Below are positions 51,746 through 60,512 of a stretch of 64,000 nucleotides of DNA, in pieces; within the stretch, counting starts at the first letter, position 1, and every line of letters starts with the position of its first letter. The DNA is from Virgibacillus chiguensis (lineage in GTDB: Bacteria; Bacillota; Bacilli; Bacillales; Amphibacillaceae). The position numbers were made by a program, and so were the translations under genes. The stretch is taken from contig NZ_FQXD01000016.1 of the NCBI RefSeq assembly GCF_900129865.1, forward strand, positions 26,487 through 90,486, given 5' to 3'. The notes beneath the pieces were generated by a model. That model was not told where the DNA came from. It saw only the letters and a list, made by a program, of their open reading frames with translations, and made no database searches.

Positions 51746-51880
51746 TTGAAAAAAGGATTACTATCCGTACTATGTGGTGCCTTACTTGTTGGCAGCCTTT
51801 TCTTTACAGAGCAGCAATTTTCAGAAAGTGCTGGGAAGGGCGCGCACCCTGGAGTGTCCAACCATAACGAGCAGTTTTAA
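51746..51880 (+). CDS. Phr-like signalling propeptide
   Basis: A 44-residue peptide too short for usual gene finding. Start TTG 51746 follows AAGGGGGG by five bases. N-terminal MKKGLLSVLCGALLVGSLFF is a classical secretion signal; the polar rest TEQQFSESAGKGAHPGVSNH then NEQF would be cleaved outside and give a short signal peptide. It directly follows the TPR regulator gene on the same transcript, which is the main evidence. The mature peptide cannot be fixed; it is likely within the last ~15 residues. Confidence 0.75.
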   Translation: MKKGLLSVLCGALLVGSLFFTEQQFSESAGKGAHPGVSNHNEQF

Positions 51881-51939
51881 TTGATTTATATTCTTTTCAA
51901 TCTATTTTAACTTTTTTACCCTATTATGATAGAATCTTT

Positions 51940-51977
51940 CCCAGAGTGGCGTGGAACCCGTTCTGGGCCTTTTTTTG
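51940..51977 (+). terminator. terminator after the regulator-peptide pair
   Basis: CCCAGAG (51940-51946) pairs with TTCTGGG (51961-51967) with further pairing inside, then CCTTTTTTT. Confidence 0.6.
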
Positions 51978-52009
51978 TGTGAGCGTTTATTTCAACCGCC
52001 CGCGTTCAT

Positions 52010-52445
52010 CGTAAATGCGCTCGTGCTCGTCCGTATTCGCTCCCGTTCCTCGGAAAATCGCTCGTGCTCGTCCGAACTCGCTCCCGTTCCTCGTAAATGC
52101 GCTCGTGCTCGTCCGGACTCGCTCTCGTTCCTCGCCAGATCGCTCCTGCTCGTCCCAGATTCGCTCCCGTTCCTCGGAAAATCGCTCGTGCTCGTCCCGA
52201 ACTCGCTCTCGTTCCTCGCAAATCGCTCGTGCTCGCCCCGAACTCGCTCCCGTTCCTCGCCAAATCGCTCGTGCTCGCCCCGAACTCGCTCCCGTTCATC
52301 GCAAATGCGCTCCTGTTCGTCCGTATTTGCTCCCGTTCCTCGTAAATGCGCTCGTGCTCGTCCGGTATTCGCTCCCGTTCCTCGGAAAATCGCTCCTGCT
52401 AGTCCCAGATTTGCTCCTGTTCCTCGCCAATTCGCTCTCCCCGTC
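52010..52445. repeat. tandem array of ~41-bp repeats (two ~21-bp half units)
   Basis: About ten units of the type CGCTCGTGCTCGTCCGAACT + CGCTCCCGTTCCTCGGAAA, period 41-42 bases, made of two similar ~20-21-base halves (CGCTCsyGyTCsTC). GC-rich against an AT-rich background. Both strands have open frames across it (52006-52299 minus, 51951-52700 plus), a by-product of a period close to a multiple of three rather than evidence of coding. Confidence 0.85.
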
Positions 52446-52595
52446 GAAAATTCTCGAAATAAGGTGTCCTTTTGTTTACAGTTTTGTCAAAAATGGTACT
52501 ATATTATTACAATATTCTTTTATGAAAGAATATTTGATGTATTGAGGAGTTGTTTTGCATATTGTAAAGGTAAAAGAACAAAGGGGGAGATAGAA

Positions 52596-52700
52596 ATGGA
52601 ATACGCTATTCAAGGGGCGACTTGGTTTTGGTTATTTGTTCCTATGCCTGTAATACTTATTTTATCTTTTATTACTTTATTTACAGAAGGGAGAAAATAA
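52596..52700 (+). CDS. small accessory protein of SSS symporter
   Basis: A 34-residue single-span membrane peptide, MEYAIQGATWFWLFVPMPVI then LILSFITLFTEGRK, with GGGGGAG five bases before ATG 52596. It ends three bases before the symporter start. Tiny one-helix proteins just upstream of sodium:solute symporters recur in Bacilli and are annotated as symporter small accessory proteins; direct function is not established. The tight spacing and good ribosome binding site support a real gene. Confidence 0.75.
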   Translation: MEYAIQGATWFWLFVPMPVILILSFITLFTEGRK

Positions 52701-52703
52701 CCG

Positions 52704-54224
52704 TTGACTACAGCGACGCTTATCACATTTATTGTTTATTTAGCAGGAATGTTACTTATTGGTATTATGATGTACTATCGCACGAATAATTTATCGGATT
52801 ATGTATTAGGAGGTAGAGGGTTAGGCCCAGGGGTTGCTGCTCTAAGTGCAGGGGCTTCCGATATGAGTGGTTGGCTACTACTCGGTCTGCCTGGGGCTAT
52901 TTATGCTTCTGGTATGTCAGAAGCGTGGATGGCGATTGGCCTTGCTACTGGTGCATATTTAAATTGGCAATTTGTCGCAAAAAGGTTACGTGTTTATACG
53001 GAAGTTAGTAATAATTCCATTACAATTCCAGATTTTCTAGCCAATCGTTTTAAAGATCAATCACATATTTTACGTGTGATTGCTGCGTTAGTCATTCTAT
53101 TATTTTTTACGTTTTACACTTCATCTGGGATGGTTGGTGGTGCAAAACTCTTTGAAGCGTCGTTTGGACTTTCGTATGAAACAGCACTATGGATTGGTGG
53201 TATTATTGTTATCTCTTATACATTATTGGGAGGTTTCTTAGCTGTGGCTTGGACTGATTTTGTGCAAGGGTTACTCATGTTTCTTGCATTGCTAGTAGTC
53301 CCCATTGTCGCGCTAACACAAATGGGAGGATGGGATGCGGCTGTGCAAGCGGTCGGCGAGATTCATCCATCTCACTTAAATATGGTGGAAGGTGTTGGGA
53401 TAATGGCGATTATTTCTTCCCTTGCATGGGGTCTCGGTTATTTTGGTCAGCCGCATATATTAGTTCGGTTTATGGCTTTACGCTCGCATAAAGATGTCCC
53501 AAAAGCGAGATTTATTGGAACTGCATGGATGGTGCTCGGGTTATATGGCGCTATTTTTACAGGGTTTGTTGGACTTGCATTTATAAGCACCCAAGAAGTG
53601 CCGATGTTATCTGAATTTGGCATTCAAGTTGTAAATGAAAATGGAATACAAATGCTAGCCGATTCGGAGAAAATTTTCATTGCGTTTTCGCAAATTCTAT
53701 TTCATCCAGTTGTTGCTGGAATTTTATTAGCAGCTATTTTATCAGCTATTATGAGTACGATAGATTCCCAATTACTTGTGTCTTCTTCGGCAGTCGCGGA
53801 GGATTTTTATAAAGCTATTTTCCGCAAGCAAGCGACAGACAAGGAACTCGTATGGGTTGGTAGACTTGCTACGGTAGTTATTGCATTCATTGCCCTTATG
53901 ATTGCCCTGAATCCTGAAAGCTCTGTGTTGGAATTAGTTAGCTATGCGTGGGCTGGGTTTGGTGCAGCTTTTGGTCCTATTATTCTATTATCATTATTTT
54001 GGAGTCGAATTACACGTAATGGTGCGCTTGCTGGTATAGTAGTTGGTGCTGCAACGGTCATTATTTGGGGAGAATTTTTATCTGGGGGGATTTTTGATCT
54101 TTATGAAATTGTTCCCGGGTTTCTATTCAATTTAGTTACGACGATTGTAGTTAGTTTATTACAAAAGCCAAATGAGGATCTTATTGCTGATTATGATGAA
54201 ACGGTGAAGCAATTGAAAACGTAA
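52704..54224 (+). CDS. sodium:proline/solute symporter (OpuE/PutP type)
   Basis: A 506-residue SSS-family transporter with 13 predicted membrane segments, starting at TTG 52704. Seen: YVLGGRGLGPGVAALSAGAS then DMSGWLLLGLPGA (substrate/Na+ site of PutP), YTLLGGFLAVAWTDFVQG (SSS signature), WGLGYFGQPHILVRFMA and ILSAIMSTIDSQLLVSSSA. In B. subtilis opuE occupies this same place and imports proline as an osmoprotectant; nutritional PutP is an alternative. Preceded by the 34-residue accessory gene; a strong hairpin follows. Confidence 0.88.
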   Translation: MTTATLITFIVYLAGMLLIGIMMYYRTNNLSDYVLGGRGLGPGVAALSAGASDMSGWLLLGLPGAIYASGMSEAWMAIGLATGAYLNWQFVAKRLRVYTEVSNNSITIPDFLANRFKDQSHILRVIAALVILLFFTFYTSSGMVGGAKLFEASFGLSYETALWIGGIIVISYTLLGGFLAVAWTDFVQGLLMFLALLVVPIVALTQMGGWDAAVQAVGEIHPSHLNMVEGVGIMAIISSLAWGLGYFGQPHILVRFMALRSHKDVPKARFIGTAWMVLGLYGAIFTGFVGLAFISTQEVPMLSEFGIQVVNENGIQMLADSEKIFIAFSQILFHPVVAGILLAAILSAIMSTIDSQLLVSSSAVAEDFYKAIFRKQATDKELVWVGRLATVVIAFIALMIALNPESSVLELVSYAWAGFGAAFGPIILLSLFWSRITRNGALAGIVVGAATVIIWGEFLSGGIFDLYEIVPGFLFNLVTTIVVSLLQKPNEDLIADYDETVKQLKT

Positions 54225-54250
54225 TCACGTTCATGCAAAAAAAATAAATG

Positions 54251-54300
54251 AGGTAAGTCATATGGATAAACCATGCATGGCATATGGCTTACCTTGTTAT
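54251..54300 (+). terminator. hairpin terminator after the symporter
   Basis: AGGTAAGTCATATG (54251-54264) pairs with CATATGGCTTACCT (54281-54294), followed by a short T-rich TGTTATTT. Confidence 0.6.
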
Positions 54301-54622
54301 TTAAGTTGGAGATGAAAAATCGGAAAACGAGCTTGTATTCTCCAAAAAGTTTGCTATGCACCTTTTTTTACAGGTCTATATGTATCCATTGCACTCATTC
54401 TCACTGTACTACTCTACTTTAGTTGCTTAGTCATAGGGTATTCTGCTATTATCAATAGTGTTACGAGCGTTTCATTTGCGTACGAAGATTGTGAATTTTA
54501 GCTAAGCAATAGCAACATTTATATTTAATAAAAACGTAGCCGTTGTATTATCCTATATATGGTTGCCCTTTCGCTTTACGCGTTTCTACAGGGAGGATTT
54601 TCTTTCATTCGTAAGTTAGGAG

Positions 54623-54693
54623 CTTTTAGAAAAACTTGGCTTGTCACCAAGTCCTATGGAGGAAAAACGAAGCTTTCTAATAGGACAAAACTG
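54623..54693 (-). repeat. dispersed repeat B, reversed copy
   Basis: TTAGAAAAACTTGGCTTGTC and CCAAGTCCTATGGAGG then TTTCTAATAGGA are the reverse of the family-B 3' half. No gene is seen in 54301-54875. Confidence 0.6.
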
Positions 54694-54875
54694 GATTTAG
54701 TTGCTGTTAGCTCTTGTTTTGACTGATCCAGCAACATCTTCCATGCTCGAAGTCACTTTATAGTTGTAAAGCGGTTGTTGGTAAAAGCCGTCTTGGAAAG
54801 AAAGTACGATGGTAAATTTAAATCATGCATACCTTTGAAGTGTGCAAGCTATATATGTAGTTTGGAGGGAAATAA

Positions 54876-55166
54876 ATGGAAAAAATATCAAAAGATCAAG
54901 TGAAGCATGTTGCCCATTTAGCGCGTTTACATGTATCAGAAGAAGAAGCTGCCATGTTTACGGAGCATTTAAGCTCTATCATTACTTACGCAGAACAGCT
55001 CAATGAACTGGACACAACGAATGTAGAACCGACGACACATGTACTGGATATAAAAAATGTGATGCGTAAAGATGAGCCAAAGCAATGGATTACACAAGAA
55101 GAAGCACTGAAAAATGCTCCAGATCACAAAGATGGTCATTTCCGTGTACCATCCATATTGGAGTAA
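54876..55166 (+). CDS. gatC: Asp/Glu-tRNA amidotransferase subunit GatC
   Basis: A 96-residue belt subunit that stabilises Gat[42 protein letters not shown] and MRKDEP are typical. TTGGAGGG precedes ATG 54876. First gene of gatCAB, 12 bases before gatA. Confidence 0.96.
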   Translation: MEKISKDQVKHVAHLARLHVSEEEAAMFTEHLSSIITYAEQLNELDTTNVEPTTHVLDIKNVMRKDEPKQWITQEEALKNAPDHKDGHFRVPSILE

Positions 55167-55178
55167 GGAGGGAACAAC

Positions 55179-56645
55179 ATGGCGCTATTTGATTACACGA
55201 TCAAGCAGTTAGAAGAAAAGGTACATAATGGTGAAATTACGGTAGAAGAGTTAGTAAATGCTTCGTATGAACGCATTCATGAAGTGGATGATGAGGTTCA
55301 TGCATTTTTAACGTTAAATGAAGAAAATGCGAGAGCCCAAGCAAAAGAACTGGACAAACAAGCGGATAAAACAGCTGCATTATTTGGAATGCCGAGTGGT
55401 ATTAAGGATAATATCGTAACAAAATCGCTGCGTACGACATGCGCGAGTCAGTTTTTGGATAACTTCCATGATCCTTTATATAATGCAACAGTCGTTCAAA
55501 AATTGAGCGAACAAAAAGCAGTTACAATTGGTAAATTAAACATGGATGAATTTGCGATGGGTTCATCAAATGAAAATTCAAGCTATGAACCGACACGTAA
55601 TCCTTGGAATACGGATTATGTTCCTGGGGGCTCTAGTGGTGGTTCAGCAGCAGCTGTGGCTGCCGGTGAAGTGTTATTCGCATTAGGCTCAGATACAGGT
55701 GGATCGATTCGTCAACCAGCTGCATTTTGTGGTGTAGTAGGATTAAAGCCAACATACGGTAGAGTATCCCGATTTGGTTTAGTCGCTTTTGCGTCTTCTT
55801 TAGACCAAATTGGACCATTAACACGAACAGTAGAAGATAATGCTCGCGTGCTAGAAGTAATTGCAGGTCACGATGCGATGGATTCAACGAGTGCAGATAT
55901 AGAAGTTCCTGCGTATACGGCAGCATTAACAAATGATGTAAAGGGACTAAAAATTGCGGTACCGAAAGAATATTTAAGTGAAGGTGTTGCTCCAGAGGTA
56001 AAAGCGTCGGTCATGGAAGCATTAAAGGTATATGAATCTTTAGGCGCTACGTGGGAAGAAGTTTCCCTACCACATTCTAAATATGCTGTTGCGACTTACT
56101 ACTTGTTATCTTCATCGGAGGCGTCGGCTAACCTTGCTCGCTTTGACGGTGTTCGTTACGGTGTTCGTTCGGAGAATGCAGATAATATGATTGATATGTT
56201 CAAAAAATCACGCAGCGAAGGTTTTGGTGAGGAAGTAAAACGCAGAATCATGCTTGGTACGTTTGCTCTTAGCTCGGGGTATTATGATGCGTATTATAAA
56301 AAAGCGCAAAAAGTACGTACCTTAATCAAACAAGATTTCGAGCAAATTTTCCAAGATTACGATGTAGTTATTGGGCCAACAACACCTACACCAGCGTTTA
56401 AAGTTGGAGAAAAGGTAGACGATCCATTAACGATGTATGCAAATGATATTTTAACGATTCCCGTTAATTTAGCTGGCGTCCCTGGTATTTCCATTCCGTG
56501 TGGTTTCGCAAAAGAAGGATTACCAATTGGCTTGCAAATTATCGGAAAACACTTTGACGAAGCAACGGTTTATCGCACCGCACATGCGTATGAACAAGCG
56601 ACCGATCATCATAAACAACGCCCTCAGCTAGGAGGTGCCAAGTAA
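55179..56645 (+). CDS. gatA: Asp/Glu-tRNA amidotransferase subunit GatA
   Basis: A 488-residue amidase releasing ammonia from glutamine. Amidase signature [14 protein letters not shown] with the cis-Ser, [16 protein letters not shown] with the nucleophile Ser, and Lys in GIKDNI complete the Ser-cisSer-Lys triad. AAGGAGGG precedes the start. Overlaps gatB by one base. Confidence 0.97.
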   Translation: MALFDYTIKQLEEKVHNGEITVEELVNASYERIHEVDDEVHAFLTLNEENARAQAKELDKQADKTAALFGMPSGIKDNIVTKSLRTTCASQFLDNFHDPLYNATVVQKLSEQKAVTIGKLNMDEFAMGSSNENSSYEPTRNPWNTDYVPGGSSGGSAAAVAAGEVLFALGSDTGGSIRQPAAFCGVVGLKPTYGRVSRFGLVAFASSLDQIGPLTRTVEDNARVLEVIAGHDAMDSTSADIEVPAYTAALTNDVKGLKIAVPKEYLSEGVAPEVKASVMEALKVYESLGATWEEVSLPHSKYAVATYYLLSSSEASANLARFDGVRYGVRSENADNMIDMFKKSRSEGFGEEVKRRIMLGTFALSSGYYDAYYKKAQKVRTLIKQDFEQIFQDYDVVIGPTTPTPAFKVGEKVDDPLTMYANDILTIPVNLAGVPGISIPCGFAKEGLPIGLQIIGKHFDEATVYRTAHAYEQATDHHKQRPQLGGAK

Positions 56646-58075
56646 TGAACTTTGAAACAATTATTGGCTTAGAGGTACATGTTGAGTTAAAGACACAGTC
56701 AAAAATATTCAGTCCTAGTGTGAATGCTTTTGGTACAGCACCGAATACAAATGTTAATCCAATTGACCTCGGTTATCCAGGTGTATTACCGGTACTAAAC
56801 GAAGAAGCAGTTAACTTTGCGATGAAAGCAGCGATGGCTTTAAATTGTGACATTGCAACAAATACGAAATTTGACCGAAAAAATTATTTCTATCCAGACA
56901 ATCCAAAAGCGTATCAGATTTCCCAATTTGATCAACCAATTGGTGAGAATGGTTGGATTGAAATTGAAGTACATGGAAAGAAAAAACGGATTGGTATTAC
57001 CCGCCTTCACTTAGAAGAAGATGCTGGGAAGCTAACCCATGGTGATGATGGTTACTCTCTAGTCGATTTTAATCGTCAAGGAACGCCTTTAATTGAAATT
57101 GTTTCCGAACCAGATATGCGCTCTCCAGAAGAAGCGTATGCCTATTTAGAAAAACTAAAAAATATTATTCAATATACTGGTGTATCTGATGTGAAAATGC
57201 AGGAAGGTTCTTTACGTTGCGATGCGAACATTTCTTTGCGACCAATTGGACAAGAAGAATTTGGTACAAAAACGGAACTAAAGAATTTAAACTCCTTTAG
57301 CTTTGTACAAAAAGGGTTAGAATTTGAAGAAAAACGTCAGGAAAAAGTGTTACTTTCAGGAGGGCAAATTCTGCAAGAAACACGCCGTTATGATGAAAAA
57401 ACGAAGGAAACGATTCTTATGCGTGTGAAAGAAGGCTCGGATGATTATCGTTATTTCCCAGAACCGGATCTTGTTCCGCTTTATATTGATGATGCTTGGA
57501 AGGAACGCATTCGCAAGGAAATTCCTGAACTTCCAGATGCGCGTAAAAAACGTTATATGGAAGAATTAGACTTATCAGAGTATGATGCTACGGTAATGAC
57601 CAATTCCAAACAGATGGCTGATTTCTTTGAAGAAGCGATCGCTCACGGTGCAGATATGAAGCAAGTTTCTAACTGGTTGATGGGTGAGATTTCTGCTTAT
57701 ATGAATAAACACCTAAAAGAGCTAGATGAATTAGCGATTACGCCAGAAGCACTTGCCAAAATGATTCAGCTCATTGCTGATGGTACAATTTCTTCAAAGA
57801 TTGCGAAGAAGGTATTCGCAGAGCTAGTTGAACACGGCGGCGATCCAGAGAAGATTGTTAAAGAGAAAGGTCTCGTGCAAATCTCTGACGAAGATCAGTT
57901 GAAAGAGATCATTTCCAACGTGCTTGATGAAAATGAACAGTCCATTATTGATTACAAAAATGGGAAAAATAAAGCGGTTGGCTTCTTAGTTGGTCAAGTG
58001 ATGAAAGCAACGAAAGGGCAAGCCAACCCGCCAATGGTTAATAAAATTTTATTAGAAGAAATCAACAAACGATAA
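56645..58075 (+). CDS. gatB: Asp/Glu-tRNA amidotransferase subunit GatB
   Basis: A 476-residue kinase/transamidase subunit that activates Glu- or Asp-tRNA and accepts ammonia from Gat[40 protein letters not shown] and [15 protein letters not shown] are signatures; the C-terminal YqeY-like tail binds tRNA. GGAGG precedes the start. Confidence 0.97.
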   Translation: MNFETIIGLEVHVELKTQSKIFSPSVNAFGTAPNTNVNPIDLGYPGVLPVLNEEAVNFAMKAAMALNCDIATNTKFDRKNYFYPDNPKAYQISQFDQPIGENGWIEIEVHGKKKRIGITRLHLEEDAGKLTHGDDGYSLVDFNRQGTPLIEIVSEPDMRSPEEAYAYLEKLKNIIQYTGVSDVKMQEGSLRCDANISLRPIGQEEFGTKTELKNLNSFSFVQKGLEFEEKRQEKVLLSGGQILQETRRYDEKTKETILMRVKEGSDDYRYFPEPDLVPLYIDDAWKERIRKEIPELPDARKKRYMEELDLSEYDATVMTNSKQMADFFEEAIAHGADMKQVSNWLMGEISAYMNKHLKELDELAITPEALAKMIQLIADGTISSKIAKKVFAELVEHGGDPEKIVKEKGLVQISDEDQLKEIISNVLDENEQSIIDYKNGKNKAVGFLVGQVMKATKGQANPPMVNKILLEEINKR

Positions 58076-58083
58076 GCTAGCAC

Positions 58084-58114
58084 CTGGGCTATTCAGATTT
58101 AATGAATAGCCCAG
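58084..58114 (+). terminator. terminator of gatCAB
   Basis: CTGGGCTATTCA (58084-58095) and TGAATAGCCCAG (58103-58114) form a perfect 12-bp stem; the T-tract after it is poor (ACTTATAT). Confidence 0.65.
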
Positions 58115-58735
58115 ACTTATATATGGAAGATGATCGTGCTGTAAGTCGCCCACGAAATGGGAAGCACGCTTGCTCCATACATGGCAGTGCAGATAAGAGA
58201 GAAAGAAAATCCTTCTTCTAATGTACATAAAGTGCTGTAAGGTTTCCGTTTGAAGAATATATCCTGTAAGCTGAAGGGAATAACAGGCTTTGTTAAGAGA
58301 AGAGTCACAAGCCCTTGTGAAAGAAACCTACTCAAGGATTTAGTTTCTCTTTAGAAAGAATAAACTAACTTGAGAAAAGAACTATTTACAATGTACAGTT
58401 TTGGTGAAGAGAGGTTTGTCATACAATTGTTCATAAAAAGTTTCCTAAACAGCTCTTTTCAAAATGTTGGAAAACGGCTATGATAAAGATTGGACTTATT
58501 AATGAATTACGTTTGATCATTTTAAAATAAATCATGTTAACACGCCTAATTTGGAGAGAGATAAGTAGGAATAACGTTTCTTAGGTCTTTAAACGATGCC
58601 TTTGCATGATACGAAGGTAGGAAAACTTCACCATAAAAGTGGTAATTAGCCATGTTTGTACAAGTCATATGGTGGAGCTCCTATTTTAAAATTTTTCTAA
58701 TCACATGCTTTTGTCATGATTGAATTTGAATGCAC

Positions 58736-58835
58736 GATAGGGAAGTATGAAAGTTTTAGAGTTTATCGTATTACAAAGCGAAGGCTTAAGCAATACAAAT
58801 TTACCGATAAGCGAAGCTATTGTAAGCGTCTTTTA
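58736..58835 (+). repeat. dispersed repeat B, diverged copy
   Basis: CGATAGGGAAGTATGAAAGT, TTTATCGTATTACAAAGCG and TTACCGATAAGCGAAGC follow the family-B order with substitutions. The stretch 58115-58735 shows no supported gene. Confidence 0.45.
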
Positions 58836-58900
58836 AAATGAAATGGCATGGATAAATGTTACGAAGGTCCTGTATACTGGTGCCAAGCGGAGGGAAAGCA

Positions 58901-59803
58901 ATGAATAAAGCACGTATTATCTATAATCCTACGTCCGGTAGAGAAGCCTTTAAAAAGGAGCTACCAGCAGTATTAGAAAAGCTAGAAGTAGCCGGTTATG
59001 AAGCTTCTGCTCACGCAACGACTTGTGAAGGAGATGCCATTCAAGCTGCGCAATTAGCTGTTGAACGAGGGCATGACCTTGTGATTGCTGCTGGTGGAGA
59101 TGGAACGATCAATGAAGTCATCAATGGTTTAGCAGAGCGAGAGAATCGTCCCAAACTTGGAATTATACCTGTGGGGACGACGAATGATTTTGCTAGAGCT
59201 TTGCATATTCCACGGGATATCCAAAAAGCTGTTGATGTAATTGTGGCTGGACAATCGATGTATTTAGATATCGGCAAAGTAAACGATCATTATTTTATGA
59301 ACATTGCTGGTGGAGGTAAACTTACTGAACTGACTTATGAAGTGCCAAGCAAACTAAAGACGATGCTTGGGCAGTTAGCTTATTATATGAAAGGTATTGA
59401 AATGTTGCCTTCCTTAAAGCCATCCAAAGCAAAAATTGAATATGATGGCAATGTCATTGATGATGACATTATGCTTTTTCTTATTTCCAATACAAATTCC
59501 GTTGGTGGTTTTGAAAAACTAGCGCCCGATGCAGATATGCAAGACGGATATTTTGATTTAATCATATTAAGAAAAACGAATTTGGCCGAGTTTATTCGAA
59601 TTGCCACTTTAGCATTGCGCGGAGCACATTTAGAGGATAGTCATGTTATTTATGTGAAGGCGAAACATATCAAGGTGACAACGGATGAAAAAATGCAATT
59701 AAATATTGACGGGGAATATGGCGGATTGCTTCCGGGAGAATTTGAAAATCTGCAACAACATATTGAATTTTTCGTTCCAGCGGAATTTATAGAAAAAAAT
59801 TAA
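58901..59803 (+). CDS. dgkB: diacylglycerol kinase DgkB
   Basis: A 300-residue lipid kinase recycling diacylglycerol to phosphatidate. ATG 58901 follows GGAGGG (the frame opens at 58856 but without a site). Seen: RIIYNPTSGRE, the nucleotide loop AAGGDGTINEVING, GIIPVGTTNDFARAL and LNIDGEYGG. B. subtilis dgkB (yerQ) has the same place behind gatCAB. Confidence 0.93.
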   Translation: MNKARIIYNPTSGREAFKKELPAVLEKLEVAGYEASAHATTCEGDAIQAAQLAVERGHDLVIAAGGDGTINEVINGLAERENRPKLGIIPVGTTNDFARALHIPRDIQKAVDVIVAGQSMYLDIGKVNDHYFMNIAGGGKLTELTYEVPSKLKTMLGQLAYYMKGIEMLPSLKPSKAKIEYDGNVIDDDIMLFLISNTNSVGGFEKLAPDADMQDGYFDLIILRKTNLAEFIRIATLALRGAHLEDSHVIYVKAKHIKVTTDEKMQLNIDGEYGGLLPGEFENLQQHIEFFVPAEFIEKN

Positions 59804-59884
59804 CGACTGCTTTTTTGAGTTACACGACAAAGTTTAGATGAAAACGTCTAACTTTTTAGTGTGCCTCTTGGAAGCAGTTTTTTT
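59804..59884 (+). terminator. terminator of dgkB
   Basis: GACTGCTT (59805-59812) pairs with AAGCAGT(59871-59877) around an inner AGTTTAGA/TCTAACT hairpin, followed by TTTTTTT. Confidence 0.65.
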
Positions 59885-60094
59885 ATGTGTAGAAAATTAT
59901 TGTAATTTAATTATAGTATAGAAAACAAAGGCCTTCGGAACGATTGAGTCTGTTTTTATGTTGCTTGATGAGCTGATGCTGAGACTACTGGAAAATGGAG
60001 CGCTCCATATGTTTTAGTCAAATATAAAGATAATGCGAATGGAAAGTGGCAAGTTGTAACAATTAATATTTACACCAATAACTTTCAGCCACAC

Positions 60095-60225
60095 GTGTGT
60101 GAATTTCTGCCGGAGAAATTGTGAACATTAGCGAAAAAGTTGTGAACTTCGGCGTAAAAAATGTAAACTTCAGCGACTTTCGTGAAAACTCAGGCGAATT
60201 TCTAGTGAACTCTTCCTTTAAAAAG
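60095..60225 (+). repeat. short ~21-bp tandem repeats
   Basis: About five degenerate units of GTGAACTTCGGCGAAAAAGT (starts near 60099, 60120, 60141, 60162, 60182 and 60206). The unit resembles neither repeat A nor B. It lies just upstream of the 55-residue membrane protein. 59885-60094 shows nothing I can name. Confidence 0.65.
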
Positions 60226-60278
60226 AATAGAAGGAATGATAATATAGTGAATATTAGAAAAATTTTAGGGGGATTTTT

Positions 60279-60446
60279 GTGGAGGAAGAATTTTATGTTG
60301 GTTGGGGAACATTGGCATTGATTAATGCTGGATTAGCTCAAGGAAAGAATCGTACAGGGTTCAATTGGTTTGTGCTGTCTTTATTCATAGGACCTATTGC
60401 AACACTAAGTTTGTTGCTCGTTGAGAAGTATCCAGAAGACGAATAA
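60279..60446 (+). CDS. small membrane protein
   Basis: A 55-residue protein starting at GTG 60279 after TAGGGGGA. MEEEFYVGWGTLALINAGLA then QGKNRTGFNWFVLSLFIGPI and ATLSLLLVEKYPEDE shows a polar start, the GK-R-GF-W-x-LSL-GP-AT pattern common to many tiny bacterial membrane proteins, and one or two membrane helices. No function known. The reading frame and site are good. Confidence 0.6.
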   Translation: MEEEFYVGWGTLALINAGLAQGKNRTGFNWFVLSLFIGPIATLSLLLVEKYPEDE

Positions 60447-60512
60447 ATGGTGTGCTGGCTTTACTTCTATGATAAGATAGGAACACAAACTAGTGTATAA
60501 AGGAAGAGAAAC

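Noticed and set aside
52006..52299. 97-residue minus-strand frame of repeated NGSEFGASTSDL
   Set aside because: It lies wholly in the tandem array, has no ribosome binding site, and all frames are open there because of the repeat; not evidence of coding.
52010..52445. CRISPR array
   Set aside because: Repeats are contiguous and imperfect with no unique spacers, and no cas genes are nearby.
51951..52700. 249-residue plus-strand frame through the repeat array
   Set aside because: Repeat-driven open frame; its tail merely coincides with the real 34-residue gene at 52596, which has its own start and site.
58117..58335. 72-residue minus-strand frame after gatB
   Set aside because: No site, no homology recognised; probably chance in an intergenic region.
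60121..60321. 66-residue frame through the 21-bp repeats
   Set aside because: 21-base period keeps the frame open; it runs out of frame into the better supported 55-residue gene at 60279.
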